64,000 nucleotides of DNA, from positions 2,976,001 to 3,040,000 of the forward strand of contig NZ_CP048659.1 in assembly GCF_015218165.1 (NCBI RefSeq), in the 5' to 3' direction. A program made the translations under genes and the position numbers. Below, piece by piece: positions 1-8,207 of this stretch. How positions within the stretch are numbered: the first letter of the stretch is position 1; every line of letters starts with the position of its first letter. The notes beneath the pieces were generated by a model. That model had not been told where the DNA came from. It ran no database searches and worked only from the letters and a program-made list of their open reading frames with translations. Source of the DNA: Acinetobacter piscicola (GTDB lineage Bacteria; Pseudomonadota; Gammaproteobacteria; Pseudomonadales; Moraxellaceae).

Positions 1-1094
1 ATACGGGAAGCATCTTGCACATAATTCGACAAAATAGTTTTCACCGCATCTGCACGCCCTTGTGATAAATGCCAATTGGAAGGAAATGCTGAACTGCGAA
101 TCGGTTGATCATCTGTAAATCCTGACACAACAACTCGACCTTTCACTTCATTGAGTGCCTGACCAACTGCTGCCATAACAGGATAATAACGATCAATAAT
201 CTGATCTGAACCAGACCCAAACAATTCATCACCCAAAATAGTGATGGTACTTTTTCCAGGAACTTCACTGACTTTTAATAAATTAGCATCAATCTCATTT
301 TTCAATAACGGTGCAAGTAACTGAATACTTTCACCACTTGGACGCACCGTTTCGACACTTAATTTATTAATACGGGTATTAATATCATTGGTATCCTGTG
401 CTAACTTCCAATTAAGTACAGTATATAACAATAAAATACCAGCACCGCTTAATGCAAATAAAATCCATAAAGGAATAAATTTTCTACGTTTTGTAATTGC
501 ATTATTCGCAGCAGAGCTACTCAATAAAATTTGTGACTTTTTCTGCCCACCATATTCACGAATAATTTTTTCTAATTCTTTTTTAATATTTTCAACGCTG
601 ACTTTACCATTATTTAAAACTTGATATTTGCCCATATAACCAAGTACCAAACAATAATACATTAACTCAATTAAGTTAATATTCTTTAGTGGCTCTTGTT
701 TGATACGATCCAATAACTGGAAAAATTGCTCGCCCCCCCAAGTTTCGTTATGAAATGTCACCAATAAGCTGTGCGCACTCCACTCTTGATCCGCCCAACC
801 ATTTTTTGCTGCGAATTCGTCTAATAAGGTACAAAGACAATAACGTGCAGCCTTTACCGTTTCATAGCGAACACCATTTTCTTCAGCAGTTTCCTCAAAA
901 TTCTCGATATCTTTTTTCAAACGGTTCAACACTTCTTGCGTTGAAACTTTACTTTGAAAATACTTCATTTGAGAGGCTTTATTAAGCAAAGGAATAGCAG
1001 CTTCCACTAAAATATTGTGTGAGTTATCTTTTTTCACATCTGAACTTTGTGCTGCGATATTATTTTCAATCTCTTCAAACTTAATTGTTTGCAT
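1..1094 (-). CDS. tssL: T6SS inner-membrane protein TssL with OmpA/MotB domain (partial)
   Basis: Partial gene: it starts at 1094 and runs off the left edge. The visible part is about 364 residues. The N-terminal half is the DotU/IcmH domain, with the typical run CLCTLLDEFAAKNGW followed by an EQFFQLL stretch. A single membrane segment follows near residue 180-200 (WILFALSGAGILLLYTVL), and the rest is an OmpA/MotB-like peptidoglycan-binding domain (VVVSGFTDDQPIRSS). In the family TssL is the inner-membrane partner of TssM and TssJ in the T6SS membrane complex, and the OmpA extension anchors it to the cell wall. It lies 18 bp after tssK on the same strand, so it is probably the next gene of the same operon. 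Confidence 0.92.
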   Translation of the reverse strand, partial: MQTIKFEEIENNIAAQSSDVKKDNSHNILVEAAIPLLNKASQMKYFQSKVSTQEVLNRLKKDIENFEETAEENGVRYETVKAARYCLCTLLDEFAAKNGWADQEWSAHSLLVTFHNETWGGEQFFQLLDRIKQEPLKNINLIELMYYCLVLGYMGKYQVLNNGKVSVENIKKELEKIIREYGGQKKSQILLSSSAANNAITKRRKFIPLWILFALSGAGILLLYTVLNWKLAQDTNDINTRINKLSVETVRPSGESIQLLAPLLKNEIDANLLKVSEVPGKSTITILGDELFGSGSDQIIDRYYPVMAAVGQALNEVKGRVVVSGFTDDQPIRSSAFPSNWHLSQGRADAVKTILSNYVQDASR

Positions 1095-1112
1095 GACTAT
1101 TCTCTATATTAT

Positions 1113-2450
1113 TTAGTATGTTTTAATCGCCCAGCATTCAATTTCCAAATCAGGGAAGTCACCAGCTAAATGTATCGCCATACCAGATGATTGGTGTAAG
1201 TCTTCCCATAATTCAGAGCCTTTATCAATCTCAAAATAACTATATCCTGAATGATAAGGTAATTCTCTTGGAGCTGTAGATAGAGCATGTACATGAATAC
1301 CAGGCAAGTGATAGGCCACCAAATCACGCACTTTTTCGACTGAGCCAATCTTAATCGTCGTTGGAATACGTTGACGTAATACTTCTGAAGCTAAACTTGC
1401 ATGGATCGCAAGAACAAATGTACAAGTATTCAACATCGATGTATCAGGTGTAATCGCAACACGAGTTGCTTCATCACGAAGCTCTAATGGAATCATCATT
1501 GCACGTTGTTGCAGTACGATTGATAAAGCCTCTTTCAATAATAGATAAAGTGTTTTGTAGCAAACACTTAAATTCTCATGATCATATACAGGCAGATTAA
1601 AATTTAACTTTTCCAAATTAAATGTACTTAAATCACCATATAACTTAAGCAAATTTTCATATAACGTATAGGGATGTACTGCTGGTAAAGATGTTGAAAG
1701 ATGATGAATATAAGCAAAATAGCGATTTATCGTTTGTAACATTAAAAAATCACGTACTTCACCTGTTCCTTTTAATGTTGGATTAGTAAGTACACCCGCT
1801 AGAGCCATAGCACGTTGTTTCAAAAGCCCCATAATTTCAGCCACATAATGACTTAACTGCGTATGTTTACAATTTAAATAAGCTGGAATAAATTGGTCAT
1901 CAAGTGTGATCTCACCAGTTGATGATGTTGAAATAATTTTGGCAATCGGTAATTTAATTTCATTTTCACTAATATTTCTTAATAGAGATAATTTTAAATT
2001 CGGCGCACCCAACAATAACTCTCTTTTTGGTAAAGTGGGATTTGAACTATCTTCCAAATCTACATTACGGATAATATATCTGACCTCTCGAATATCAGAT
2101 TCATCAATGAAACCATAATTTCGCTTATAACTTGAAGCTTTTGACCATACCAAATAAATAAATTCATTTTCAGTATTAGCAGGAATTGTAAGTGTTAAGT
2201 TTGGTGCTGATTCAAACGTTTCATTAAAATAACTTCCATCTGGAAAGAACCCTTCGACTCGTTCAACTAAAACCTCACCTAAACGCAGTGAAGATAAGTT
2301 CAAGACAAGTTCTTTTAAACCCCAACCATAATAGTTATTCGAAACATAGTATTGCCCAAGCATTGCATCATAATAACGTTCTGTCTGCTGGAAATGCTGT
2401 GGAGCAATCAGTGTTCCTTCGTTCCATACTACTTTGCGTTCGATTGACAT
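1113..2450 (-). CDS. tssK: T6SS baseplate subunit TssK
   Basis: This 445-residue protein has the usual TssK length and its typical opening (KVVWNEGTLIAPQHFQQTERYYD). TssK is the cytoplasmic baseplate component that links the baseplate to the membrane complex through TssL and TssM. The gene begins 13 bp after the end of the tssJ-type lipoprotein gene and is followed closely by tssL, which is a normal T6SS gene order. There is no sign of truncation. Identification rests on the N-terminal motif, length and neighbours. Confidence 0.93.
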   Translation of the reverse strand: MSIERKVVWNEGTLIAPQHFQQTERYYDAMLGQYYVSNNYYGWGLKELVLNLSSLRLGEVLVERVEGFFPDGSYFNETFESAPNLTLTIPANTENEFIYLVWSKASSYKRNYGFIDESDIREVRYIIRNVDLEDSSNPTLPKRELLLGAPNLKLSLLRNISENEIKLPIAKIISTSSTGEITLDDQFIPAYLNCKHTQLSHYVAEIMGLLKQRAMALAGVLTNPTLKGTGEVRDFLMLQTINRYFAYIHHLSTSLPAVHPYTLYENLLKLYGDLSTFNLEKLNFNLPVYDHENLSVCYKTLYLLLKEALSIVLQQRAMMIPLELRDEATRVAITPDTSMLNTCTFVLAIHASLASEVLRQRIPTTIKIGSVEKVRDLVAYHLPGIHVHALSTAPRELPYHSGYSYFEIDKGSELWEDLHQSSGMAIHLAGDFPDLEIECWAIKTY

Positions 2451-2463
2451 TAATTACTCCAAA

Positions 2464-3117
2464 TTATTGAATTACTTCTGTCGGTATATAAATGCCTTTT
2501 TCTAAATTGGCAGCTTTTTTCTTTTCCATTATTTTCTCAATTTTTTTCCGCCATTTTTCTTTTTCTTTCTCTGTCATTTCAGCAAGATCCTTACCTTCTT
2601 TTTCAAGCTTTGCATTCAAAATCTTTTCAATCGCTTCTTTTTGGGTAATTTGATGAATACCATCTGCCTTAATATCTAGGTATAAATATTCACCACCAAT
2701 TTGATACCATCGTTTATCTTGCTTATAAAAAGATAGTTTCCATTTATTATTTAAATCACGATAAGCAGCTACAATCCCTAGGTAAGGTGCTTCTTCTTTT
2801 TTTGGTAATTTAAATTCTAAATGTGATTTTGGGCGAATCATCATACTCAAGTCATCTATTACACTTTCACCAAGATGCTTTTTATATGTCCCATCTGGGC
2901 TTAATTCATTCATTTGATTAAATTCAACTTCTGTTTTTAACTGCAATAAATTTACCTTTACAGGCGATGGATCATTGAGTAAATTTCGATTAATATCTTC
3001 ATCTGCAAATATATACACATCTATCTCATTTTTCTCAGTATTTTTTTTAGGTATAGCATTACAAGCCATCAAAACCATGGATAAACACATTATGAGTACA
3101 TATTTAAAACGGTACAT
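2464..3117 (-). CDS. tssJ: T6SS outer-membrane lipoprotein TssJ
   Basis: The 217-residue product starts with a lipoprotein signal ending in LMAC (Cys19). The middle carries features of TssJ: an acidic strand followed by INRNLLNDPSPVKV, then LLQLKTEVEFNQM, and YLGIVAAYRDLNNKWKLSF. TssJ is the outer-membrane lipoprotein that binds the periplasmic domain of TssM. The last ~60 residues form a charged, Lys/Glu-rich helical tail (KEKEKWRKKIEKIMEKKK), so this copy is longer than the usual ~150-180 residues. It lies directly upstream of tssK in the same direction. Confidence 0.82.
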   Translation of the reverse strand: MYRFKYVLIMCLSMVLMACNAIPKKNTEKNEIDVYIFADEDINRNLLNDPSPVKVNLLQLKTEVEFNQMNELSPDGTYKKHLGESVIDDLSMMIRPKSHLEFKLPKKEEAPYLGIVAAYRDLNNKWKLSFYKQDKRWYQIGGEYLYLDIKADGIHQITQKEAIEKILNAKLEKEGKDLAEMTEKEKEKWRKKIEKIMEKKKAANLEKGIYIPTEVIQ

Positions 3118-3188
3118 CTTCTCATCCTATTTTTAATTTATGAAATCTTTTTGATTTGTATATATTTGATTACTTTAGCTATCACTCA

Positions 3189-3917
3189 TTATTTTATTGG
3201 CTCTTCTACTACAGCTTTAGATTGATCTATTTGGTCAACATCTGTTTTTTCTACGTTTTGTGAAATTCCAGATACTCCCCTCGGATTCATTGTGTTTTGA
3301 GCTGTAGGATCTATGCTTATCGCTTTTTTTGGCTCTGAATCATCTTGCTCAGAACTAGAATATGTTTTTGGCGTTACAGACACACTATTAAAATTATATT
3401 TTGTATAAATTTTATCTAGATTTTCTTCTAATTGATCAAGGCTTGTTTGATCAAACTTCTGTTTATATAGATGATTTATATAATCTTGTGTTGATAAATC
3501 AACACCCATACTTGCATTGATAAACTTCTGACCTTCTACTGACTTATTATTTTGATAAAGTGCTTTTAATTCTTCTACACTATAAATGGTGCTAAATAAT
3601 TGAGTGCTCGCTTCATCAAATAATTCACTGCCAGATTTACTGACAATAAAGTTTTGTACAAGTGGTCTTAACTTATTTTGTAAGTCTGGACGATGATAAT
3701 ACTCCTCAGCAAGTTGTGTTTCGCCTATTTTTTTCAATGCTTCAACTGCAATCTGATCTAGTATTACATCACTTTGCATCTGCTTTTTCAGAACATCTGG
3801 TAACCTACTAGTTTGAGAAGCATTATAAGCAATGAAATATTTATCATTTTCATCATTTGCAAAAACATTAGATGCTAATATTAAGCAAAGTAAGCTCGAA
3901 AGTGATCGTATTTTCAC
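3189..3917 (-). CDS. Secreted DUF2059-like protein of the T6SS operon
   Basis: The product has 242 residues with a signal peptide (LSSLLCLILASNVFA). The central helical part contains LKALYQNNKSVEGQKFINAS, which resembles the DUF2059 pattern of an aromatic helix followed by a Gly-x-lys/phe stretch. The last ~60 residues are polar and low in complexity (Ser, Asp, Lys, Pro). It abuts the start of the next upstream gene (stop and start are adjacent, at 3918/3917) and lies 71 bp before tssJ, so it is probably translated from the same message. Acinetobacter T6SS loci carry several genus-specific accessory genes (asa genes), and this may be one, but I cannot assign it. Its function is unknown. Confidence 0.6.
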   Translation of the reverse strand: MKIRSLSSLLCLILASNVFANDENDKYFIAYNASQTSRLPDVLKKQMQSDVILDQIAVEALKKIGETQLAEEYYHRPDLQNKLRPLVQNFIVSKSGSELFDEASTQLFSTIYSVEELKALYQNNKSVEGQKFINASMGVDLSTQDYINHLYKQKFDQTSLDQLEENLDKIYTKYNFNSVSVTPKTYSSSEQDDSEPKKAISIDPTAQNTMNPRGVSGISQNVEKTDVDQIDQSKAVVEEPIK

Positions 3918-4439
3918 TTAGTTACTCCCTTCTAACACTTGGCTCAATGTTGCCTGTAAATGTGACTGTGATGCTAAGGCTAATGGAATTGTCTTTTGCA
4001 GATTTTGAATAGCTGTTCGTCTAATTTGCTGTTTGGCCAAAATATTTTTACCCTGATTTGATTGATAAAAATTAATTTGATGTTTTACACTTTCTTCCGT
4101 TTGTGTTTTAGTAAATTCACTTTTATACTTTTGAATTGCTTCTCTTTGAATTTGTTCCATCTTTTCTTCAACAAAGTTTTTATATACAACCTCTACCTCT
4201 CTGATAGCTTGTTGACGAATTTGATCTGGAACAACCCTTCCTTGTAGCGCCATATCGACTTTATTTATTGCATAATTTGTATATTTTTGACTATCAATTG
4301 TATTTAATTTAATCATATTATCAAAATCATTATACTTATAATATTGTTCAGCTGTGTGCTCTGATAAAGGTAAAGCATTTGCTTGAAAAGCCCCCCCAAT
4401 CACGCAGATAAAAAGGAGATTTTTTTTATTTAAGTTCAT
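3918..4439 (-). CDS. Secreted DUF2059-like helical protein, first gene of the T6SS segment
   Basis: The product has 173 residues with a cleavable signal (LLFICVIGGAFQANA) and a mostly helical mature part. INFYQSNQGKNILAKQ in the second half matches the DUF2059 style (aromatic residues, then QGK). It resembles the gene after it, so the two may be diverged paralogues that form a periplasmic pair. It has about 320 bp of AT-rich DNA upstream, so the promoter for at least this part of the leftward operon may lie there. A role in T6SS assembly is inferred only from position. Confidence 0.6.
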   Translation of the reverse strand: MNLNKKNLLFICVIGGAFQANALPLSEHTAEQYYKYNDFDNMIKLNTIDSQKYTNYAINKVDMALQGRVVPDQIRQQAIREVEVVYKNFVEEKMEQIQREAIQKYKSEFTKTQTEESVKHQINFYQSNQGKNILAKQQIRRTAIQNLQKTIPLALASQSHLQATLSQVLEGSN

Positions 4440-4758
4440 AAAACACCTACGAAAAATAGTTCATTATATAAATAAAATATAGCTTTTATATTTGCGCTAA
4501 AATTTTAATGAAAGATAAAGTTTTTCTTTCAAATTTTGTACACACATATGATTCTACAAGGAAATTTTTATTATTCAAAATGTTGTATTCAACCCAACCT
4601 TAAAAATAAAGCAAATAAATAACTAATATATTGTAAAATAATAACTTTCACTTTTGATGTGTTTTTTTGTTAATAACTAAGGACTTAGGAAGTAAAAATA
4701 TACAAAATGTATGGTAACTTACTAATATAAAAAGTAAAAATAAATACTATTCTCGTTC
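4440..4758. other. AT-rich intergenic stretch before the T6SS segment
   Basis: No credible coding region is visible. The DNA is very AT-rich and holds the likely leader/promoter zone of the leftward DUF2059-tssJ-tssK-tssL genes on one side and the decayed left part of the IS1595-type element on the other. I could not recognise a left terminal repeat of that element. Confidence 0.4.
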
Positions 4759-5269
4759 TAAAATCAGTGAAGCGAAATTCCGTTCGATTATTCGCTTTTT
4801 TGCCATGGATTTTACCGCTACTGACATAGCTGAATTAACCAAGATCTCTCTATCAATTCTATATTCATCAAAATTCGGCAAAAATTGCTAAATAATGTGA
4901 AAAACTTTCTCCCCTTGGAGGTATTATTGAACTGGATGAATCTTACTTTGTTACTCGTCACATTCGTGCTAAACGTGGACGTGGTGCAGCAGGTAAAAGA
5001 ATTGTCTTTAGTTTGCTAAAGTGGGAAGGAAAAGTTTATACAGAAATTATTTCTGATTGCTCCAAAGCTACGTTACAAGGGATTATTAGGGGACATATTG
5101 AGTTTAAGTCAATCATTAACACTGATGGATGGATTGATAGATATAGGTTTAAGCATCTACGAGTGAATCAATTTGCATGTGGCGACCATCATATTAATAG
5201 GATTGAATCGTTCTTGAGATATGCGAAGAAAGGTCTGATTAAGTTCAATGAAGTTGACAAGAAAGTGTT

Positions 5270-6057
5270 GGTGGTGTTTCAAAAAGTATGCTGACATTAA
5301 ATGAAGCCATTATTGATGTAAAAAAAGGTTAAGTCGAAAGCTTTAAAATGGTTTTCAATCTTTTTTGAAAAATTACAACTCCTTCTAAAACCGCGCCTAA
5401 TTCGATGCCTTATTTTGCAATTATTACCTTCAATACCTACAGTAAAAAATTTACCAATACTTTGCTTGCAGTTTTTAAAAGCAGTTATGAAACTGTCCCA
5501 ATGATCACTTGCAATTCGGGTGTAGTGAATACCTAATTGTTTAAGCTTTGCCTTCAATCGTTGAACTGTAGCTAAGTCTCTTTTACCCCAAACATAAGCA
5601 ACAATCTCACCTGTTTCTCGATGGTAGGCGTAAATAAGCCATTGTTTATTATTTTTATTTCCCACAAAAGTCCAAAACTCATCAACTTCAAGAGACTCAT
5701 AATGACTTTGTTTAGGCTGAATTTGGTAGGTCGATTCGGTTAAAGTACGTAAAACTTTACCGATACTGATTCGCTCAACTTCAGCGATATCTCGTATACC
5801 ACTACCTCTGACCATCAACTGTAATATTTTTCGAGTAATGCCTGAATGACATCCTAGATAGCTCAGAGCATGGTCACCAATAAACTGACGTTTACAGTCT
5901 TTGCACTGATAGTTTTGTTTCCCATCTACTTTGATGCCATTTTTCTTTATACTGTCACTGAGGCAGGTTGGACATTTGATTTCTAGAGTTATTCGCATTT
6001 CTCTATTTTATCAAAATTCAACCTGCTTTGTTTCAGCATACTTTTTGAAACACCACC
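5270..6057 (-). mobile_element. Complete IS1-family insertion sequence (788 bp)
   Basis: The ends are perfect 25-bp inverted repeats (5270-5294 and 6033-6057, outer ends ggtggtgtttc...). It carries one transposase gene on the minus strand that fills almost the whole element. It is flanked by an 8-bp direct repeat, aaagtgtt, a length usual for IS1. Removing the element and one repeat copy restores the reading frame of the surrounding IS1595-type transposase (KKVFYLHLKD). Intact ends, an intact gene and a perfect target duplication suggest a recent insertion. Confidence 0.93.
5297..5998 (-). CDS. IS1-family transposase, single-frame form
   Basis: The product has 233 residues. The N-terminus is a zinc-finger-like part with two Cys pairs (CPTCLSDSIKKNG ... 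YQCKDCKRQF), followed by a helix-turn-helix region (GIRDIAEVERISIGKVLRTL). The catalytic part contains LEVDEFWTFVGNK, VAYVWGKRDLATV and ASDHWDSF. This is the IS1 InsA/InsB arrangement, but here encoded in one uninterrupted frame instead of the frameshifted pair of classical IS1. It starts 36 bp inside the right inverted repeat and ends 3 bp from the left inverted repeat, and appears intact. Confidence 0.92.
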   Translation of the reverse strand: MRITLEIKCPTCLSDSIKKNGIKVDGKQNYQCKDCKRQFIGDHALSYLGCHSGITRKILQLMVRGSGIRDIAEVERISIGKVLRTLTESTYQIQPKQSHYESLEVDEFWTFVGNKNNKQWLIYAYHRETGEIVAYVWGKRDLATVQRLKAKLKQLGIHYTRIASDHWDSFITAFKNCKQSIGKFFTVGIEGNNCKIRHRIRRGFRRSCNFSKKIENHFKAFDLTFFYINNGFI

Positions 6058-6156
6058 AAAGTGTTTTATCTGCATCTTAAAGACACAGAGTATCGCTTTA
6101 ATCATCGGTATAGCCATCTGTACCTTAATTTCTTAAACTGCTCAGTGAAAATCATC

Positions 6157-6382
6157 TTTAACATCCTAAGCTCCTTCTTAAATATGGCGAGGACTTTGGC
6201 ATGCCTAAAATATCAAAGTTACAAGCTGAGCCAAGAAAAACACAACTCATAGAAGCGAATAATTTTTAAAAAATTACCACGTATCGATAAACAATAATGA
6301 GATTCAAGCAATTATTAATCATCAAAACCAAGTAAACTCCTCTTCACGAAGTTCTCTGTTAGTCAAATGATGCAAAGTTAAA
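6157..6382. other. Short junction region with possible gene remnant
   Basis: No intact gene is seen. One plus-strand frame ending at 6269 reads LLKYGEDFGMPKISKL and continues to a stop after EANNF. Its composition looks more protein-like than its surroundings and it may be the cut-off end of a gene broken by the older transposon. It has no recognisable family. Confidence 0.25.
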
Positions 6383-7364
6383 TCAACTTTTTTTGGTACC
6401 ATTCGTTAAGTAGGCAATAAACTGACCATCAATTTTATCGATTACAAGTGCTGTAGATAGTTGATGATTAGAAAAATACTCATTATAAAGGTTTCAAAAA
6501 CTTGTAAATCCCCCTCAGGATCTTCTTTTCTACCTACTATATTTTTACTAAAGCTAATTGAAGCAAAATATCGTTTACCATTTTCTTTGTAAAACCATTT
6601 ATACCAAGTAGGTACTGCTTGTAATTGCTTTAAATCTACATCTTTAAAATTGTTTTTGGTGATAAAAAATGAATTTCCATTCACGCATGATTGGCGATAG
6701 CCGTAAAGATCCATTTTCGTTGCAATATGCCAAGGATATTTATTATTTGAATAGTTTTTCCAACGCTCTTTGGAAAACTCTCCTTTAAGTGCTTGTTGTT
6801 TATATGGTTCAGGCATGTCATTAATAAAACCGCTATTATATTTTTCCTCAGTCAATCCCTCAGGATTAAAATTATTTGTCCTTGCAAAAAATTCCCATGA
6901 AATATGTGCTTCTTCAGCTTGAAAGTTTGCAATTTCTTTAGTCTTAACACCACTCACTCTTAAAGATACAAATCCACCAGGTGCAAAAGCGAAATCAATA
7001 CTTTTATAAAATCTCGCATTTCTTTTTTGATCCATTTCAAAATCAAATTTTTCTGCAAATGCTTCTGCAATAGCTTGGCGAGGTAAATGACATTTAATAT
7101 GATAGTATTATAGTATTTACGTTCAGTATGCGATAACCAAGTTAAATTCACCCCTAGTGGAATTTCAACTTTATTGCTTGGAGATAAACCAACATCAACG
7201 CCACCAATTTTCCAACCAGCACCAGCATGACCATAAAATCCTAAACCATCTTGACCTTTGGCATCATAAAACCAAAAGCATTCTCCACTGACCAACTCAA
7301 TTTGGTAAGGAAATGGCGCATAAATTTCTGTTGACCATTTTATACTTGTACTTGCTTTTGCCAT
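6383..7364 (-). pseudogene. DUF2931 gene broken by two frameshifts
   Basis: Frames spliced together give a protein that aligns along its length with the intact DUF2931 protein at 8208-9227: IKWSTEIYAPFPYQIELVSG, WKIGGVDVGLSPSNKVEIPL, TWLSHTERKYY, FAFAPGGFVSLRVSGVK, SWEFFAR, and a tail FIAYLTNGTKKS. Two lesions are visible. The first is an exact 8-bp tandem duplication (atagtatt at 7102-7109 and 7110-7117). Removing one copy restores KYYHIKCHLPRQ in line with the homologue's KFYQVQIELPRK. The second is a missing base near 6487 in a short A/T run, after which the correct frame runs on to a stop at 6383-6385. It stands downstream of a small lipoprotein gene, as the intact copy does. Confidence 0.85.
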
Positions 7365-7471
7365 TTAAAAACGATCCTTTTACTATTAATTAAAAAACTT
7401 AATAAATAATATTTTTAATATTAAAGAATATATAATGATTAATTAAAGAATTAACCATTATATTTTTATAG

Positions 7472-7732
7472 CTATTTTGGTTCCTTTCCTGGTAAATAAG
7501 CCTTACCATTTACACAGACAAATTCAGTTGTGCCTTTAGGTAAATTATTTTCCTTCCAAAAATTATCAGTGAAAGGTGATTTTTTAAGTAAGAAATCGTT
7601 TTGACAATCTTTAACAATACCACCATTTTTATTTCTTAAAATATCTTTACTCTCAACTGTTGGTAAAATATTGTAGTCAATACAACCTGCTAAACTAATT
7701 CCAATACCACATAAAAATATTAAGTTCTTCAT
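7472..7732 (-). CDS. Small lipoprotein, third copy, candidate effector immunity protein
   Basis: The product has 86 residues with a lipoprotein signal ending in LAGC (Cys17). The C-terminus FWKENNLPKGTTEFVCVNGK...PGKEPK is shared with the two lipoproteins at 9304 and 9590, while the middle has diverged. A good ribosome site (AAGGATAA) precedes the ATG. It starts directly behind the remnant of a Tle1-like effector C-terminus, just as the 9590 copy starts behind the intact effector. The family is not one I recognise. A role as a periplasmic immunity lipoprotein against the phospholipase effector is inferred from position and from known Tle1-Tli1 pairs. Confidence 0.65.
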   Translation of the reverse strand: MKNLIFLCGIGISLAGCIDYNILPTVESKDILRNKNGGIVKDCQNDFLLKKSPFTDNFWKENNLPKGTTEFVCVNGKAYLPGKEPK

Positions 7733-7735
7733 AAT

Positions 7736-8199
7736 TTATCCTTCTACAACATTTCGATAAAATCGGTTGGTTCGAATATCAATATGTGCAATATTTACTT
7801 GTGTAAATGCAAGAGATAAAAATTTTGTATCCATTGAACTACACCAATGTAAATATTTGTTATACATGTTTTTTTCAATTCATCATCATCTTGAATATCA
7901 ATATAAGGCATATCAATTTTCACACCTTCATATTCATGAGCATTCTTTTGTAAACCATCTTGAATTCTTGTTTCTACAAAGCGCTTTTCTTGACCTGCCA
8001 TATTTTTTTCAAGTAACTCAAATGCTTGTGGTTTTAAATTATCAAACATTTTTTCAAGCTTTTTATCCTTAGTGGTTTCAATTTTATATTTAATTAAATA
8101 ATCTTCCTTAAAATAATATGCATTAAATTTTTTTATCATTTCAATCATGATATAGGTATAAGCTTTTGGATAATCTGGTGACAGCTGATAAAGTTTTTA
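7736..8199 (-). pseudogene. Remnant of a duplicated DUF2235/Tle1 effector C-terminus
   Basis: Only the end of the gene remains. Translated in the right frames it reads QLSPDYPKAYTYIMIEMIKK ... DDDELKK, then MYNKYLHWCSSMDTKFLSLA and FTQVNIAHIDIRTNRFYRNV. It aligns with the last ~150 residues of the effector at 9862-11856 (QLSMLYPIIPANIMIELCKR ... LYNHYIHWSSQLATEGFISQ). The frame breaks within a run of seven A's near 7870, where eight would restore it. A longer open frame at 7795-8148 is just the front part of this remnant. The stop (7736-7738) lies 3 bp before the start of the lipoprotein gene, the same arrangement as behind the intact effector. Confidence 0.82.
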
Positions 8200-8207
8200 C
8201 TCATCAA

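Larger units (their letters stand above)
5262..6065. repeat. 8-bp target-site duplication flanking the IS1 element
   Basis: The direct repeat aaagtgtt is at 5262-5269 and again at 6058-6065, immediately outside the two 25-bp terminal inverted repeats. Confidence 0.92.
4759..6156 (+). pseudogene. Decayed IS1595-family (IS1016-like) transposase split by IS1
   Basis: Conceptual translation gives an ISXO2/IS1016-type transposase in pieces: ISEAKFRSIIRFFAMDFTAT, then a stretch with stops, then IELDESYF...AKRGRGAAGK (DDE-type core), KVYTEIISDCSKATLQGIIRG, a short INTDGWIDRY region where family members are longer, and HHINRIESF. The reading frame breaks at 5269, where an IS1-family element is inserted. 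It resumes at 6058 with VFYLHLKDTEYRFNHRYS, the normal C-terminus of the family. Besides the insertion there are stop codons near 4890-4905 and internal losses near 5140-5180, so the transposase was already inactive or decayed independently. Terminal repeats were not identified, so the outer limits are approximate. Confidence 0.8.

Noticed and set aside
7795..8148. A stand-alone 117-residue gene
   Set aside because: It aligns with the Tle1-like effector C-terminus and its frame continues after a one-base break. It is part of the pseudogene.
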